A stretch of DNA of 64,000 bases, from the NCBI RefSeq assembly GCF_026242055.1, contig NZ_JAPJDL010000016.1, positions 162,475 to 226,474 on the forward strand. Reading direction: 5' to 3'. Below are positions 50,179 through 57,791 of this stretch, piece after piece (the stretch's first letter is position 1; every line of letters starts with the position of its first letter). The notes under the pieces were generated by a model. That model did no database searches, had not been told where the DNA came from, and saw only the letters and a program-made list of their open reading frames with translations. The DNA is from Lentzea sp. NEAU-D7 (GTDB taxonomy: Bacteria > Actinomycetota > Actinomycetes > Mycobacteriales > Pseudonocardiaceae). The position numbers were made by a program, and so were the translations under genes.

Positions 50179-50997
50179 ATGAAAACCGCCGCGGTGGTGA
50201 CCGCCCTGCTCCTGCTGGTCGCCTCCTGTTCGGGCGAGCCGGACCTGCCGCCGCGCGAGTTGCCGCCGGCCGGTGGGCAGCTCGACTACCAGCTCGGTGG
50301 CGCCTACCAGCCGGACGTGCCGGTCAAGATCGTCGTGCGCGACCGGAGCAAGATCATCGACGGTCGGCGCTACAACATCTGCTACCTCAACGCCCTGCAG
50401 ACGCAGCCGGGCACGATGGACGGCGGGCTGGACTGGTGGCGCAAGAACCACGCCGACCTGCTGGTGAAGAAGCCGGACGGGGAGATCGCGATCGATCCGG
50501 AGTGGAACGAGGGCATCCTCGACATCTCCACCGGGGACAAGCGGAACAGGATCCTGGAGATCCAGAAGAAGTGGATCAAGGACTGCAAGACGGCCTTCTT
50601 CAAGGGCGTCGAGCCGGACAACCTCGACTCCTACACGAGGGCCGAGGGGGCGTTCGACCTCGGCGCCACCAAGGAGTTCATGAAGGCGTTCGTCAGGTAC
50701 GCGCACGAACAAGGTCTTGCGGTGGCGCAGAAGAACGCCGCGGAACTGGGTGACGCGGGCAAGAAGGAGATCGGCTTCGACTTCGCCATCGCGGAGGACT
50801 GCCAGGCCCGCGACGAGTGCAACGCGTACGCCGCCGCGTTCGGCAACGACTTCTTCCAGATCGAGTACACCGACGAGGGTTTCCGGAAGTCGTGCGCCGA
50901 TCGCGGCGGACGGGTCTCGGTGATCCGCCGCGACCGGAACGTGGTGCCGTACGGGCACGACGAGTACGTCTACGAGGTCTGTCCGCCGACGGTCTGA
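50179..50997 (+). CDS. GH114-family lipoprotein (endo-alpha-1,4-polygalactosaminidase-like)
   Basis: A 272-residue lipoprotein with lipobox VASC. The TIM-barrel family GH114 is recognised by FKGVEPDNLDSY and the following GATKEFMKAFVRYAHEQGLAVAQKNAAEL, plus FAIAEDCQARDECNAYAAAFG. Such enzymes cleave galactosamine polymers of matrices. ATG 50179 follows a short AT-rich stretch. It is divergent from the HNH lipoprotein; its end overlaps the convergent SRPBCC gene by 28 bases. Confidence 0.85.
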   Translation: MKTAAVVTALLLLVASCSGEPDLPPRELPPAGGQLDYQLGGAYQPDVPVKIVVRDRSKIIDGRRYNICYLNALQTQPGTMDGGLDWWRKNHADLLVKKPDGEIAIDPEWNEGILDISTGDKRNRILEIQKKWIKDCKTAFFKGVEPDNLDSYTRAEGAFDLGATKEFMKAFVRYAHEQGLAVAQKNAAELGDAGKKEIGFDFAIAEDCQARDECNAYAAAFGNDFFQIEYTDEGFRKSCADRGGRVSVIRRDRNVVPYGHDEYVYEVCPPTV

Positions 50998-51710
50998 TTC
51001 AGGAACGCCTGCCACTTCTCGGCCTGCCCGGTCGCGTCACCGAACAGGTGGTGGCCGACGGCGCTGGTGCCGTGGAACCGGTAGATGCCTTCCGCGCCGA
51101 GCACGCCGAGGAACTTGTGGACGTCGTGCTCGACCACGTAGTCGACGACGCCGTGCACGCCGAACGGTTCGATGGTGACCTCGTCGCCGACCTTCGCGTC
51201 TTCGGGGACGCCGAGCGCGTTGAGCAGCACGGGCCAGTTGTCGGCGCCCTCGGGCTGAGGCGGCCACTGGGCGAACACGTACACGCCGGGCCTGCCCGCG
51301 AAGTGCTTCACGTACTCGGCCAGCGTGAACAGGTACATGTCCCAGCCCTTCGACTGCTGGTCGACGAACTCGTCGCCCCAGCCGTCGGCGAGGATGCCGC
51401 TGTGCACGAACCGGAGCACGGTCGAGCCCTGCTCACGGCCCTCGATCAGGTACTCCATCGCGTGGAACGTGCCGTCCTCGCCCTTGTCGCTCTGGTAGGC
51501 GAGGCGCTTGCCCGGCTCCCACTCGGTGATCGTCGAGGCCTCCTGGAAGAAGCCCATGTCGAGCGACATGCGGCCGCCCAGGCGCCCGTCGACGGTGTGC
51601 GGGCCCATGAACCACGAGTCGATGCCCGGCCCGGTGGCGATGGCGTCCCAGACTTGCTCGGGAGTGCCGTCGACCTCGACTTCCTTGCTGATCTCGAACT
51701 CGTGCGTCAC
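50970..51710 (-). CDS. SRPBCC (AHSA1-like) domain protein
   Basis: A 246-residue protein. Residues 1-150 are an AHSA1/START-like domain (FEISKEVEVDGTPEQVWDAIATGPGIDSWF, then ITEWEPGKRLAYQ); the rest forms a second domain of unknown type (FGVHGVVDYVVEHDVHKFLGVLG). GTG 51710 overlaps the ArsR stop (GTGA), so it is the partner gene of that regulator; such ArsR/SRPBCC pairs are common in actinobacteria. Its ligand is unknown. Confidence 0.88.
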   Translation of the reverse strand: MTHEFEISKEVEVDGTPEQVWDAIATGPGIDSWFMGPHTVDGRLGGRMSLDMGFFQEASTITEWEPGKRLAYQSDKGEDGTFHAMEYLIEGREQGSTVLRFVHSGILADGWGDEFVDQQSKGWDMYLFTLAEYVKHFAGRPGVYVFAQWPPQPEGADNWPVLLNALGVPEDAKVGDEVTIEPFGVHGVVDYVVEHDVHKFLGVLGAEGIYRFHGTSAVGHHLFGDATGQAEKWQAFLNQTVGGQTS

Positions 51711-52303
51711 GACTCGTCCTCCTTGGCGTTCACGCTGGGGTGCAGGGCGACGACGACTCGGTGCGGACGCCCTCCTTCGGCCTGTTCGTCGTGGTACTTG
51801 GCGACCAGCTGCGTCATGAACCCGGCGAGTTCCTCGGCGAACGCCGCGCGGTCCGCCGCCGTGGCGAACCTGACCTCGCCGTCCAGCGCGAAGGTCGCCA
51901 GCCGCTTCTTCGCCTTGGTCGCGCCCGTGATCAACGTGCCGACGTCGCGCACCAGCCTGGCCGAGACCGCCAGCAGCCACCGCGCGGACAACCGATCGGG
52001 TGCCCGCGCCGGGTCCGGCTGCACGGCCGCGAGCGCCGTCGGCGAGATGACGTAGGACGCGGCGGTCGCCTGCAGCAGGCGCTCGTTCACGTTGCCCTTG
52101 CGCCGTTCCTCGACCAGCTCCACCAGGCCGTGCTGCTCCAGCGTGCGCAGGTGGTAGTTCACCTTCTGCCTGGGCAGCCCGACCTTCGCGGCGAGCATCG
52201 TCGCCGATCCGGGCTCCACCAGCTCCGCGAGCAACCGCGCCCGCACCGGGTCCAGCGACACCTCGGCCGCGGAAGGATCCTCGATCACCGCCACTTCGAA
52301 CAT
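51707..52303 (-). CDS. ArsR-family transcriptional regulator
   Basis: A 198-residue regulator with an ArsR winged helix (LDPVRARLLAELVEPGSATMLAAKVGLPRQKVNYHLRTLEQHGLVE) and a long C-terminal domain. There are no metal-binding cysteines, so it is not a metal sensor. It is first in the two-gene operon with the SRPBCC protein. ATG 52303 is followed upstream by an AT-rich promoter-like stretch (AAAATTAGTCAAGAACTAT). Confidence 0.88.
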   Translation of the reverse strand: MFEVAVIEDPSAAEVSLDPVRARLLAELVEPGSATMLAAKVGLPRQKVNYHLRTLEQHGLVELVEERRKGNVNERLLQATAASYVISPTALAAVQPDPARAPDRLSARWLLAVSARLVRDVGTLITGATKAKKRLATFALDGEVRFATAADRAAFAEELAGFMTQLVAKYHDEQAEGGRPHRVVVALHPSVNAKEDES

Positions 52304-52447
52304 GCCGCCAGCGTCACACCGAAAACAAAATTAGTCAAGAACTATGCGGCTGTCGGTGACTTTGCTCCACCTGGGTGGCGTTCGAGCCGGTACCGTAAGC
52401 GATGTCTCGATTGGTCGTTGCTTGTTCGCAACCCTTGAGGAGACAAG

Positions 52448-52621
52448 ATGATCACGATGCTGGCCCTGACCCTGCTGGCACTGCCCTTCGCCCTGACCGC
52501 GGCCAACGTCGGCAGACGCCGGTGGATCCGCAAGAGGGGCGTGTCGAGGGTGCGCGCCGAGCTCGACGCGTTCCACGCCGAGCTCGCACGTCAGGGGCTC
52601 AGTCACTTCTCCGGGCGCTGA
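52448..52621 (+). CDS. Small membrane protein (57 aa)
   Basis: A 57-codon gene from ATG 52448 with GAGGAGAC just upstream. N-terminal membrane helix (MLALTLLALPFALTAANVG), then a strongly basic stretch (RRRWIRKRGVSRVRAELDAF). Its last 19 bases overlap the convergent LLM gene. No family was recognised; the strong ribosome site supports expression. Confidence 0.68.
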   Translation: MITMLALTLLALPFALTAANVGRRRWIRKRGVSRVRAELDAFHAELARQGLSHFSGR

Positions 52622-53565
52622 AGCACGGCGCTCGACGGAGAGACCCTGGTGACGACATCGCCGTACCGGTCCAGCAGTGCGGCCGTGACGGTCTCCGGGG
52701 TGCCGAGAACGCAGAACTCGGCCAGCACCTCGTCCGTGACCAGCTCGCTCATCTCCGCCCACTGCTGCCGCCGCGACATGCGGTGCAGCTCCTCGTGCAG
52801 CGCGCCCCAGCCGTGCAGGTCCAGCACCGGCCGGTACGCGGGCGTCGACCCGTAGAACGCGATCTGCCGCTTGACGTCCGCGATCTCCTGCTCGTTCGTC
52901 GCCGCGAACACCGGGCCGCTGATCTCGAAGCCCTCCAGAGTCTTCCCCACCTTCGCGCGGCCGCGCTCCAGCGCAGGCAGCGTGACCTCGCGCAGATACC
53001 GCTCGGTCGTGAAGTTGTGGCACAGGAAGCCGTCCGCGACCTCGCCCGCCACCTCGGTCATCAGCCCGCCGACGCCCGCGAGGTAGATCGGCGCGGTGCC
53101 GTGCGGGTTCGGGCCGGGGTCGAAGAACGGCGTCATCAGCGTGTGCCTGTAGAACTCGCCGCGGAACGCCAGCCGCTCGCCGGTCTCCCAGGCGTGCCAG
53201 ATGGCGCGGATCGCCAGCACGAACTCGCGCATGCGCGCGGCCGGCTTGCTCCACGGCATGGCGAAGCGCTTGGTGATGTGGGCCTCGACCTGCGAGCCCA
53301 GTCCGAGGTTGAAGCGGCCCCCGGAGAGCAGCTGGAGGTCGTTCGCCGTGGTCGCGACGGTCATCGGGTTGCGCGCGAACGCCACCGCGATCGCCGTGCC
53401 GAGCTCGATCCGCTCGGTCGCCGCGGCGGCGCCGGCCAGCGCGAGGAACGGGTCGTGCTTGGTCTCGGCGAGCCAGAACCCGTCGTAACCCCGGTCCTCC
53501 GCCCGCTTCGCGATGGCCCCGGCCTCGCCCGGGGTGTACTCGACGGCAGCGCTGTCCAGCTTCAT
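52603..53565 (-). CDS. LLM-class F420-dependent oxidoreductase
   Basis: A 320-residue luciferase-like TIM barrel: YDGFWLAETKHDPFLALA, IELGTAIAVAFARNPMTVA, GGRFNLGLGSQVEAHITKRF and PIYLAGVGGLMTEVAGEVADGF are the typical F420/flavin-binding segments. Actinobacterial members reduce or oxidise small hydrophobic substrates with F420H2. ATG 53565 (MKLDSAAVEY) is chosen by family alignment; the longer frame overlaps the next gene. It is transcribed alone. Confidence 0.88.
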   Translation of the reverse strand: MKLDSAAVEYTPGEAGAIAKRAEDRGYDGFWLAETKHDPFLALAGAAAATERIELGTAIAVAFARNPMTVATTANDLQLLSGGRFNLGLGSQVEAHITKRFAMPWSKPAARMREFVLAIRAIWHAWETGERLAFRGEFYRHTLMTPFFDPGPNPHGTAPIYLAGVGGLMTEVAGEVADGFLCHNFTTERYLREVTLPALERGRAKVGKTLEGFEISGPVFAATNEQEIADVKRQIAFYGSTPAYRPVLDLHGWGALHEELHRMSRRQQWAEMSELVTDEVLAEFCVLGTPETVTAALLDRYGDVVTRVSPSSAVLQRPEK

Positions 53566-53588
53566 GCCGCTGAGGTTATTGCCTCCGG

Positions 53589-54308
53589 TCAGCGAGACCC
53601 GCTGTAGCGGGACTCGCAGGCGATGCCGTTGCGGTTCGGGTCGAGTTCGACGCGGTAACCCGGCTGGCCCCAGAAGAGCGGTGCCGCGCCCGCCCGGCGC
53701 GCCTCGTCGCAGCTCGCGTAGAAGACGGGCTTCGGCTTGGGCGGTGCGGGCGGCTTCGTGGTCGTCGTCGTGACCGGCGGCGGAGGCGGGGGAGCGGAGG
53801 AGGTCTCCAGGGCGTCCTTGCCGCCGCACGGCGCTCCCCAGAGGCCCATCGGGACGCGCTGCGCGGCCCCTTCGGCTTCCTTCTGCACCGGTGTCGGGGC
53901 GCCCGCAGTGCGTCCGGCGCCGTTGCCCAGCGCGAGCAGCGCGTAGTCGGTGCCGTCCGCGAGGGTGAGCGCGCCGGTCGTGCGGTCGTAGCGCACCTGC
54001 TGGTTCAGCAGCATCGCCGCGGCGAACTTGCCGGCGGCCTCAGCCCAGCACGGCCCGGGCTGTGCGAGGCCGCTGACCTCGGCCTTCGACCCGTCGGAGA
54101 GCATCACGGAACGGCCGTCGACGATCGAGGCCACGCTGATGCCCAGCTGAGCGGGCGGGATCGCCGCGGAGGAGGACGACGACGCCGTCACCGGCGCGTC
54201 CTCGGCCGGCTTCTCCACTGCGACGGGCCTCGACTGCTGCACCTGCGTGGCACATCCCGCGGTGAGCAGGACCAGCACGACTCCGCCCACACTTCTCCAC
54301 CCCGACAT
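53589..54308 (-). CDS. Excalibur-domain lipoprotein with degenerate nuclease-like core
   Basis: A 239-residue lipoprotein (lipobox TAGC). After a Ser-rich linker comes a thermonuclease-like fold (VASIVDGRSVMLSDGSKAEVSGL) that lacks the usual Arg/Asp/Glu set, then a Pro/Thr linker (PPPPPPVTTTTTKPP) and a C-terminal Excalibur domain (YASCDEARRAGAAPLFWGQPG, ending DPNRNGIACE), a calcium-binding loop. Probably cell-surface. ATG 54308 lies next to the lipobox signal. Confidence 0.82.
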   Translation of the reverse strand: MSGWRSVGGVVLVLLTAGCATQVQQSRPVAVEKPAEDAPVTASSSSSAAIPPAQLGISVASIVDGRSVMLSDGSKAEVSGLAQPGPCWAEAAGKFAAAMLLNQQVRYDRTTGALTLADGTDYALLALGNGAGRTAGAPTPVQKEAEGAAQRVPMGLWGAPCGGKDALETSSAPPPPPPVTTTTTKPPAPPKPKPVFYASCDEARRAGAAPLFWGQPGYRVELDPNRNGIACESRYSGSR

Positions 54309-54408
54309 AGCCCCGAATACTGCCTGCCCGGAGCGGTGTGGCCAAGGTTACGTATTTGGATCGCATCGGTTCATCGCGAGTCCGAACCGAAATACGGAGA
54401 TGCCCAGT

Positions 54409-54861
54409 TCAGCGGGCGGGCTTCAACGTCCAGACGACGGTCATCTCACCGGTGGTCACGCCCTCGGCGTTGGTGATCGTGATCGTGACCGGGAACTCGG
54501 GCCGGGTACCGGACTCCAGTTCGGCCAGCACCTCGTCCGCGGAGCGTCCCAGCACGGCCTCCGCGCGCAGCGGGCCCATCGCGATCTTCTTGTAGGCGAT
54601 CTCCGCGCGGACGGCGAGCGGCGTGGCCTTGCCGAGGTGCGCGGCGAACGCGGCCATCACGACGGCGCCGGACGCGGACTCGCCGAGGCCGAACATCATC
54701 GCGGCGTGCGGTCCGCCGATGTGGTTGTGCAGGGTCGGGGTGTCCGGCAGCGAGGCGACGATGCGGCTGGCGGAGACCTCCTCGAACTCGATGCCCGTGG
54801 TCTTCACGTAGGGCACGGCCTGCTTCATGGCATCGGCGATGAAAGACGCGTCTTGGCTCAT
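54409..54861 (-). CDS. Hotdog-fold thioesterase-like protein (DUF4442/PaaI type)
   Basis: A 150-residue single-hotdog protein: HNHIGGPHAAMMFGLGESASGAVVMAAF carries the HN...G signature of PaaI-like thioesterases, then a beta-strand rich half (VTITITNAEGVTTGEMTVVWTL). It probably hydrolyses an acyl-CoA. ATG 54861 follows GAGAGGG on the minus strand. A large inverted repeat sits in its upstream space. Confidence 0.82.
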   Translation of the reverse strand: MSQDASFIADAMKQAVPYVKTTGIEFEEVSASRIVASLPDTPTLHNHIGGPHAAMMFGLGESASGAVVMAAFAAHLGKATPLAVRAEIAYKKIAMGPLRAEAVLGRSADEVLAELESGTRPEFPVTITITNAEGVTTGEMTVVWTLKPAR

Positions 54862-54872
54862 GAGAGGGATGC

Positions 54873-54907
54873 TACCGACGAGTAACCCCAGTGGCTACCC
54901 GTCGGTA
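54873..54907. promoter_or_regulatory. Long inverted repeat upstream of the thioesterase gene
   Basis: TACCGACGAGTA (54873-54884) and TACCCGTCGGTA (54896-54907) are inverted copies with one mismatch and an 11-base spacer, 12 bases before the thioesterase start: an operator or RNA hairpin in its leader. Confidence 0.55.
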
Positions 54908-54988
54908 ACCACTACTCGGCGAGGCCGTACCACTCCTCTGTGGAGTGAGACTCGGAACTCACTTGCAATCCGCTGGACCGAGCTGGAT

Positions 54989-55022
54989 GCTTGTACCGAG
55001 CAACTAGTTGGGTGATACAAGC
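54989..55022. promoter_or_regulatory. 34-bp symmetric operator upstream of marR
   Basis: GCTTGTA (54989-54995) and TACAAGC (55016-55022) flank, at equal distances of five bases, the perfect palindrome CAACTAGTTG (55001-55010). The element ends 13 bases before the MarR start, so autorepression is likely. Confidence 0.75.
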
Positions 55023-55035
55023 AACGAGGTGTCAG

Positions 55036-55557
55036 ATGGTCGATCCGGGCAGGTGCTTCGGCACCGGTGTCGATCCCGAGCACGAGCTCGCGGACCGTGT
55101 CGGCATGGCGATGGTGCGGCTGAACAAGATGCACGCCCAGGTCAGCCATCAGATGGCCAAGCAGGGCATGGACAAGTCCGCCTTCGTGCTCCTCGCGACG
55201 CTCTCCGGTCTCGGGGAGTGCCGCTCGAGTGCGCTCGCGGAGGCGGTGCTCTCCGATCCGTCCACGATCAGCCGGCAGGTGGCCGGGCTCGTGAAGGACG
55301 GACTCGTGGAGAGGCGTGCTGACCCGGCGGACGGCCGGGCCAGCGTTCTCGCGGTCACCGAAGCGGGCCGCGAGCTGATCTTGAACCGGCGCCGGCAGCG
55401 CAACGAGGCGATCGAGCAGGTGTTCGCGGACTGGGCCGACGAGGACTTCAAGGGCTTCGCGGACCTGTTCGAACGCTTCGTCCTGGACTACGAGCGCACG
55501 ATCCCGGCGCTTTTGACCGAACGCGGGACGGGGACCCGCGCAGGAGGAGAGAACTAG
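55036..55557 (+). CDS. MarR-family transcriptional regulator
   Basis: A 173-residue MarR protein with winged helix (SSALAEAVLSDPSTISRQVAGLVKDGLVERRADPADGRA) and flanking dimer helices. ATG 55036 has ACGAGG upstream. Its stop abuts the ATG of the MFS pump (55558), so pump and regulator form one operon, presumably induced when the regulator binds a drug or aromatic compound. Confidence 0.9.
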   Translation: MVDPGRCFGTGVDPEHELADRVGMAMVRLNKMHAQVSHQMAKQGMDKSAFVLLATLSGLGECRSSALAEAVLSDPSTISRQVAGLVKDGLVERRADPADGRASVLAVTEAGRELILNRRRQRNEAIEQVFADWADEDFKGFADLFERFVLDYERTIPALLTERGTGTRAGGEN

Positions 55558-57201
55558 ATGTCAACGACAACCGATGCGGCGACACCCACGCCAGGGGTCT
55601 CCCTGACGCATCGCCAGATCATGACGATCCTGTCCGGTCTGCTGCTGGGCATGTTCCTCGCGGCGCTGGACCAGATGATCGTCGCCAGCGCCATGAAGAC
55701 CATCGCGGACCAGCTGCACGGGCAGACGCTGCAGGCGTGGGCGACCACGTCCTACCTGATCACCGCGACCATCACGACCCCGTTGTACGGCAAGCTGTCG
55801 GACATCTACGGGCGCAAGCCGATGTACCTCGCGGCGATCTCGCTGTTCCTGGTCGGCTCGCTGCTCTCGGGCATCGCGACCTCGATGTACGAGCTGGCCG
55901 CGTTCCGCGCGGTGCAGGGCCTGGGCGCCGGCGGTCTGATGTCGCTGGCCTTCGCGATCATGGCGGACATCATCTCGCCGCGTGAGCGCAGCAAGTACTC
56001 CGCCTACTTCATGGCCGTGTTCGGTTCGGCCAGCGTGCTCGGGCCGGTCATCGGCGGCGTGTTCGCCGGTCTCAGCTCGTTCCTCGGTGTCACCGGCTGG
56101 CGCTGGGTGTTCCTCGTGAACGTCCCGATCGCGCTGCTCGCGCTGTTCGTCGTCGCCCGCGTGCTGAACATCCCGCACCAGCGGGTGAACCACCGCATCG
56201 ACTTCGGTGGCGCCATCGCGCTGACCGTCGGCCTGGTGCCGCTGCTGATCGTGGCCGAACAGGGCCGCGAGTGGGGCTGGGCGTCCGCGACGTCGATCGC
56301 CATGTACGTGATCGGTGTGCTCGGCCTGGTGGCGTTCGTGTGGGTCGAGAACCGGATGGGCGACGAGGCGCTGCTGCCGATCCGGATGTTCCGCAACCAC
56401 ACGTTCTCGCTGGGCAACACCATCAACTTCGTGCTCGGCGTCGGCATGTTCGGCGGCATGGTCTCCATCCCGCTGTACCTGCAGATCGTCAAGGGCGTCA
56501 CGCCGACCACGGCCGGTCTGATGCTGCTGCCGATGACGTTCGGCATCATGTCGGCCACCGCGATCGCGGGCAAGGTCACGTCGAAGACCGGGCGCTACAA
56601 GGTGTTCCCGATCATCGGCGCCGGGCTGATGGCGATCGCGCTGTTCCTGCTCAGCACCATCGGCACGGACACGCCGAGCTGGCTGGTCATGGTCTACATG
56701 TTCGTGATGGGCGCCGGGTTGGGCCAGTGCATGCAGACGCTGCTGCTGGCGATCCAGAACGACGCCGAGCCGCGCGACATGGGTGTGGCGACCGCTTCGG
56801 CGACGTTCTTCCGCCAGATCGGTGGCACCGTCGGTACCGCGGTGTTCCTGTCGATCCTGTTCAGCACGGTCGGCGGCAAGATCGCGGACGGCCTGAAGGC
56901 CGCGGCGCAGACCGACGCGTTCAAGATCGCTCTGGGGCAGAACCCGGAGTTCGCGAAGATGCTGCAGGGCAGTGGCGGAGCCGGTGTGGACATCAACAAC
57001 ACCGAGTTCCTCAACGGCCTCGACCCGGTGCTGGCCAAGCCGTTCCTCGACGGGTTCTCCAGCGCGATCGACACGGTCTTCCTGACCGGCGGCATCGTGA
57101 TGATCGCGGCGTTCGTCCTCGTGTGGTTCCTGCGCGAGAAGCCGCTCTCGACCCGGTCGGGCCTGGAGCGCGTGGCGGACGCGGAGGCCGTCGCGGTCTA
57201 G
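55558..57201 (+). CDS. MFS multidrug efflux pump, 14-helix DHA2 (EmrB/QacA) type
   Basis: A 547-residue transporter. LLGMFLAALDQMIVASAMKTI is the DHA2 antiporter motif at helix 1, YGRKPMYLAAI the motif A loop, and RAVQGLGAGGLMSLAFAIM the motif B helix. About 14 hydrophobic helices are visible, with the last before a basic tail. It exports hydrophobic compounds with the proton gradient. Drug specificity cannot be deduced. Ribosome site GGAGGAG lies inside the marR end. Confidence 0.92.
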   Translation: MSTTTDAATPTPGVSLTHRQIMTILSGLLLGMFLAALDQMIVASAMKTIADQLHGQTLQAWATTSYLITATITTPLYGKLSDIYGRKPMYLAAISLFLVGSLLSGIATSMYELAAFRAVQGLGAGGLMSLAFAIMADIISPRERSKYSAYFMAVFGSASVLGPVIGGVFAGLSSFLGVTGWRWVFLVNVPIALLALFVVARVLNIPHQRVNHRIDFGGAIALTVGLVPLLIVAEQGREWGWASATSIAMYVIGVLGLVAFVWVENRMGDEALLPIRMFRNHTFSLGNTINFVLGVGMFGGMVSIPLYLQIVKGVTPTTAGLMLLPMTFGIMSATAIAGKVTSKTGRYKVFPIIGAGLMAIALFLLSTIGTDTPSWLVMVYMFVMGAGLGQCMQTLLLAIQNDAEPRDMGVATASATFFRQIGGTVGTAVFLSILFSTVGGKIADGLKAAAQTDAFKIALGQNPEFAKMLQGSGGAGVDINNTEFLNGLDPVLAKPFLDGFSSAIDTVFLTGGIVMIAAFVLVWFLREKPLSTRSGLERVADAEAVAV

Positions 57202-57215
57202 GGCAGGGCATGAAA

Positions 57216-57246
57216 AAGAGGGGGTCGCTTCGTGCGGCCCCCTCTT
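57216..57246. terminator. Bidirectional terminator between the MFS gene and ppa
   Basis: AAGAGGGGGTCGC (57216-57228) pairs with GCGGCCCCCTCTT (57234-57246), one G-T wobble, loop TTCGT. It serves both convergent genes and has A- and T-rich flanks on the plus strand. Confidence 0.85.
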
Positions 57247-57256
57247 CCCGTCGTGC

Positions 57257-57763
57257 TCAGTGGAACGTCTCGCCCCTGGCCTCGGCGTCCTTCAGACGCT
57301 GGTAGGAGCGCTTGATCTCGGCCTCGGCCTCGGTGCGGCCCACCCAGGTCGCGCCCTCGACGCTCTTGCCCGGCTCCAGGTCCTTGTAGACCTCGAAGAA
57401 GTGCTGGATCTCCAGGCGGTCGAACTCGGCCAGGTGGTGGATGTCCCGCAGGTGCTCGTGGCGAGGGTCGTAGGCCGGCACGCACAGAACCTTGTCGTCG
57501 CCGCCCTTCTCGTCGGTCATGCGGAACATGCCGATGGCGCGCGCGGCGATCAGGCAGCCGGGGAACGTCGGTTCCTGGACGAGGACGAGGGCGTCCAGCG
57601 GGTCGCCGTCCTCACCCAGGGTGTTCTCGATGAACCCGTAGTCGGCCGGGTACTGCGTCGACGTGAACAACGTGCGGTCGAGGCGGATGCGGCCACTCTT
57701 GTGGTCCACCTCGTACTTGTTGCGCACGCCCTTGGGGATCTCGATCAGGACGTCGAATTCCAC
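57257..57763 (-). CDS. ppa: Soluble inorganic pyrophosphatase
   Basis: A 168-residue family I pyrophosphatase that hydrolyses PPi released by biosynthesis. Active-site segments: EIPKGVRNKYEVD, DYGFIENTLGEDGDPLDALVL (metal-binding aspartates) and DDKVLCVPAYDPRHEHL. GTG 57763 gives the standard start VEFDVLIEIPKG and has GAGGACC upstream. It corresponds to Rv3628. The window also carries the membrane pump HppA for the same substrate. Confidence 0.95.
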   Translation of the reverse strand: MEFDVLIEIPKGVRNKYEVDHKSGRIRLDRTLFTSTQYPADYGFIENTLGEDGDPLDALVLVQEPTFPGCLIAARAIGMFRMTDEKGGDDKVLCVPAYDPRHEHLRDIHHLAEFDRLEIQHFFEVYKDLEPGKSVEGATWVGRTEAEAEIKRSYQRLKDAEARGETFH

Positions 57764-57791
57764 TGGTCCTCGCTCATGTAGCCCATTCGTG

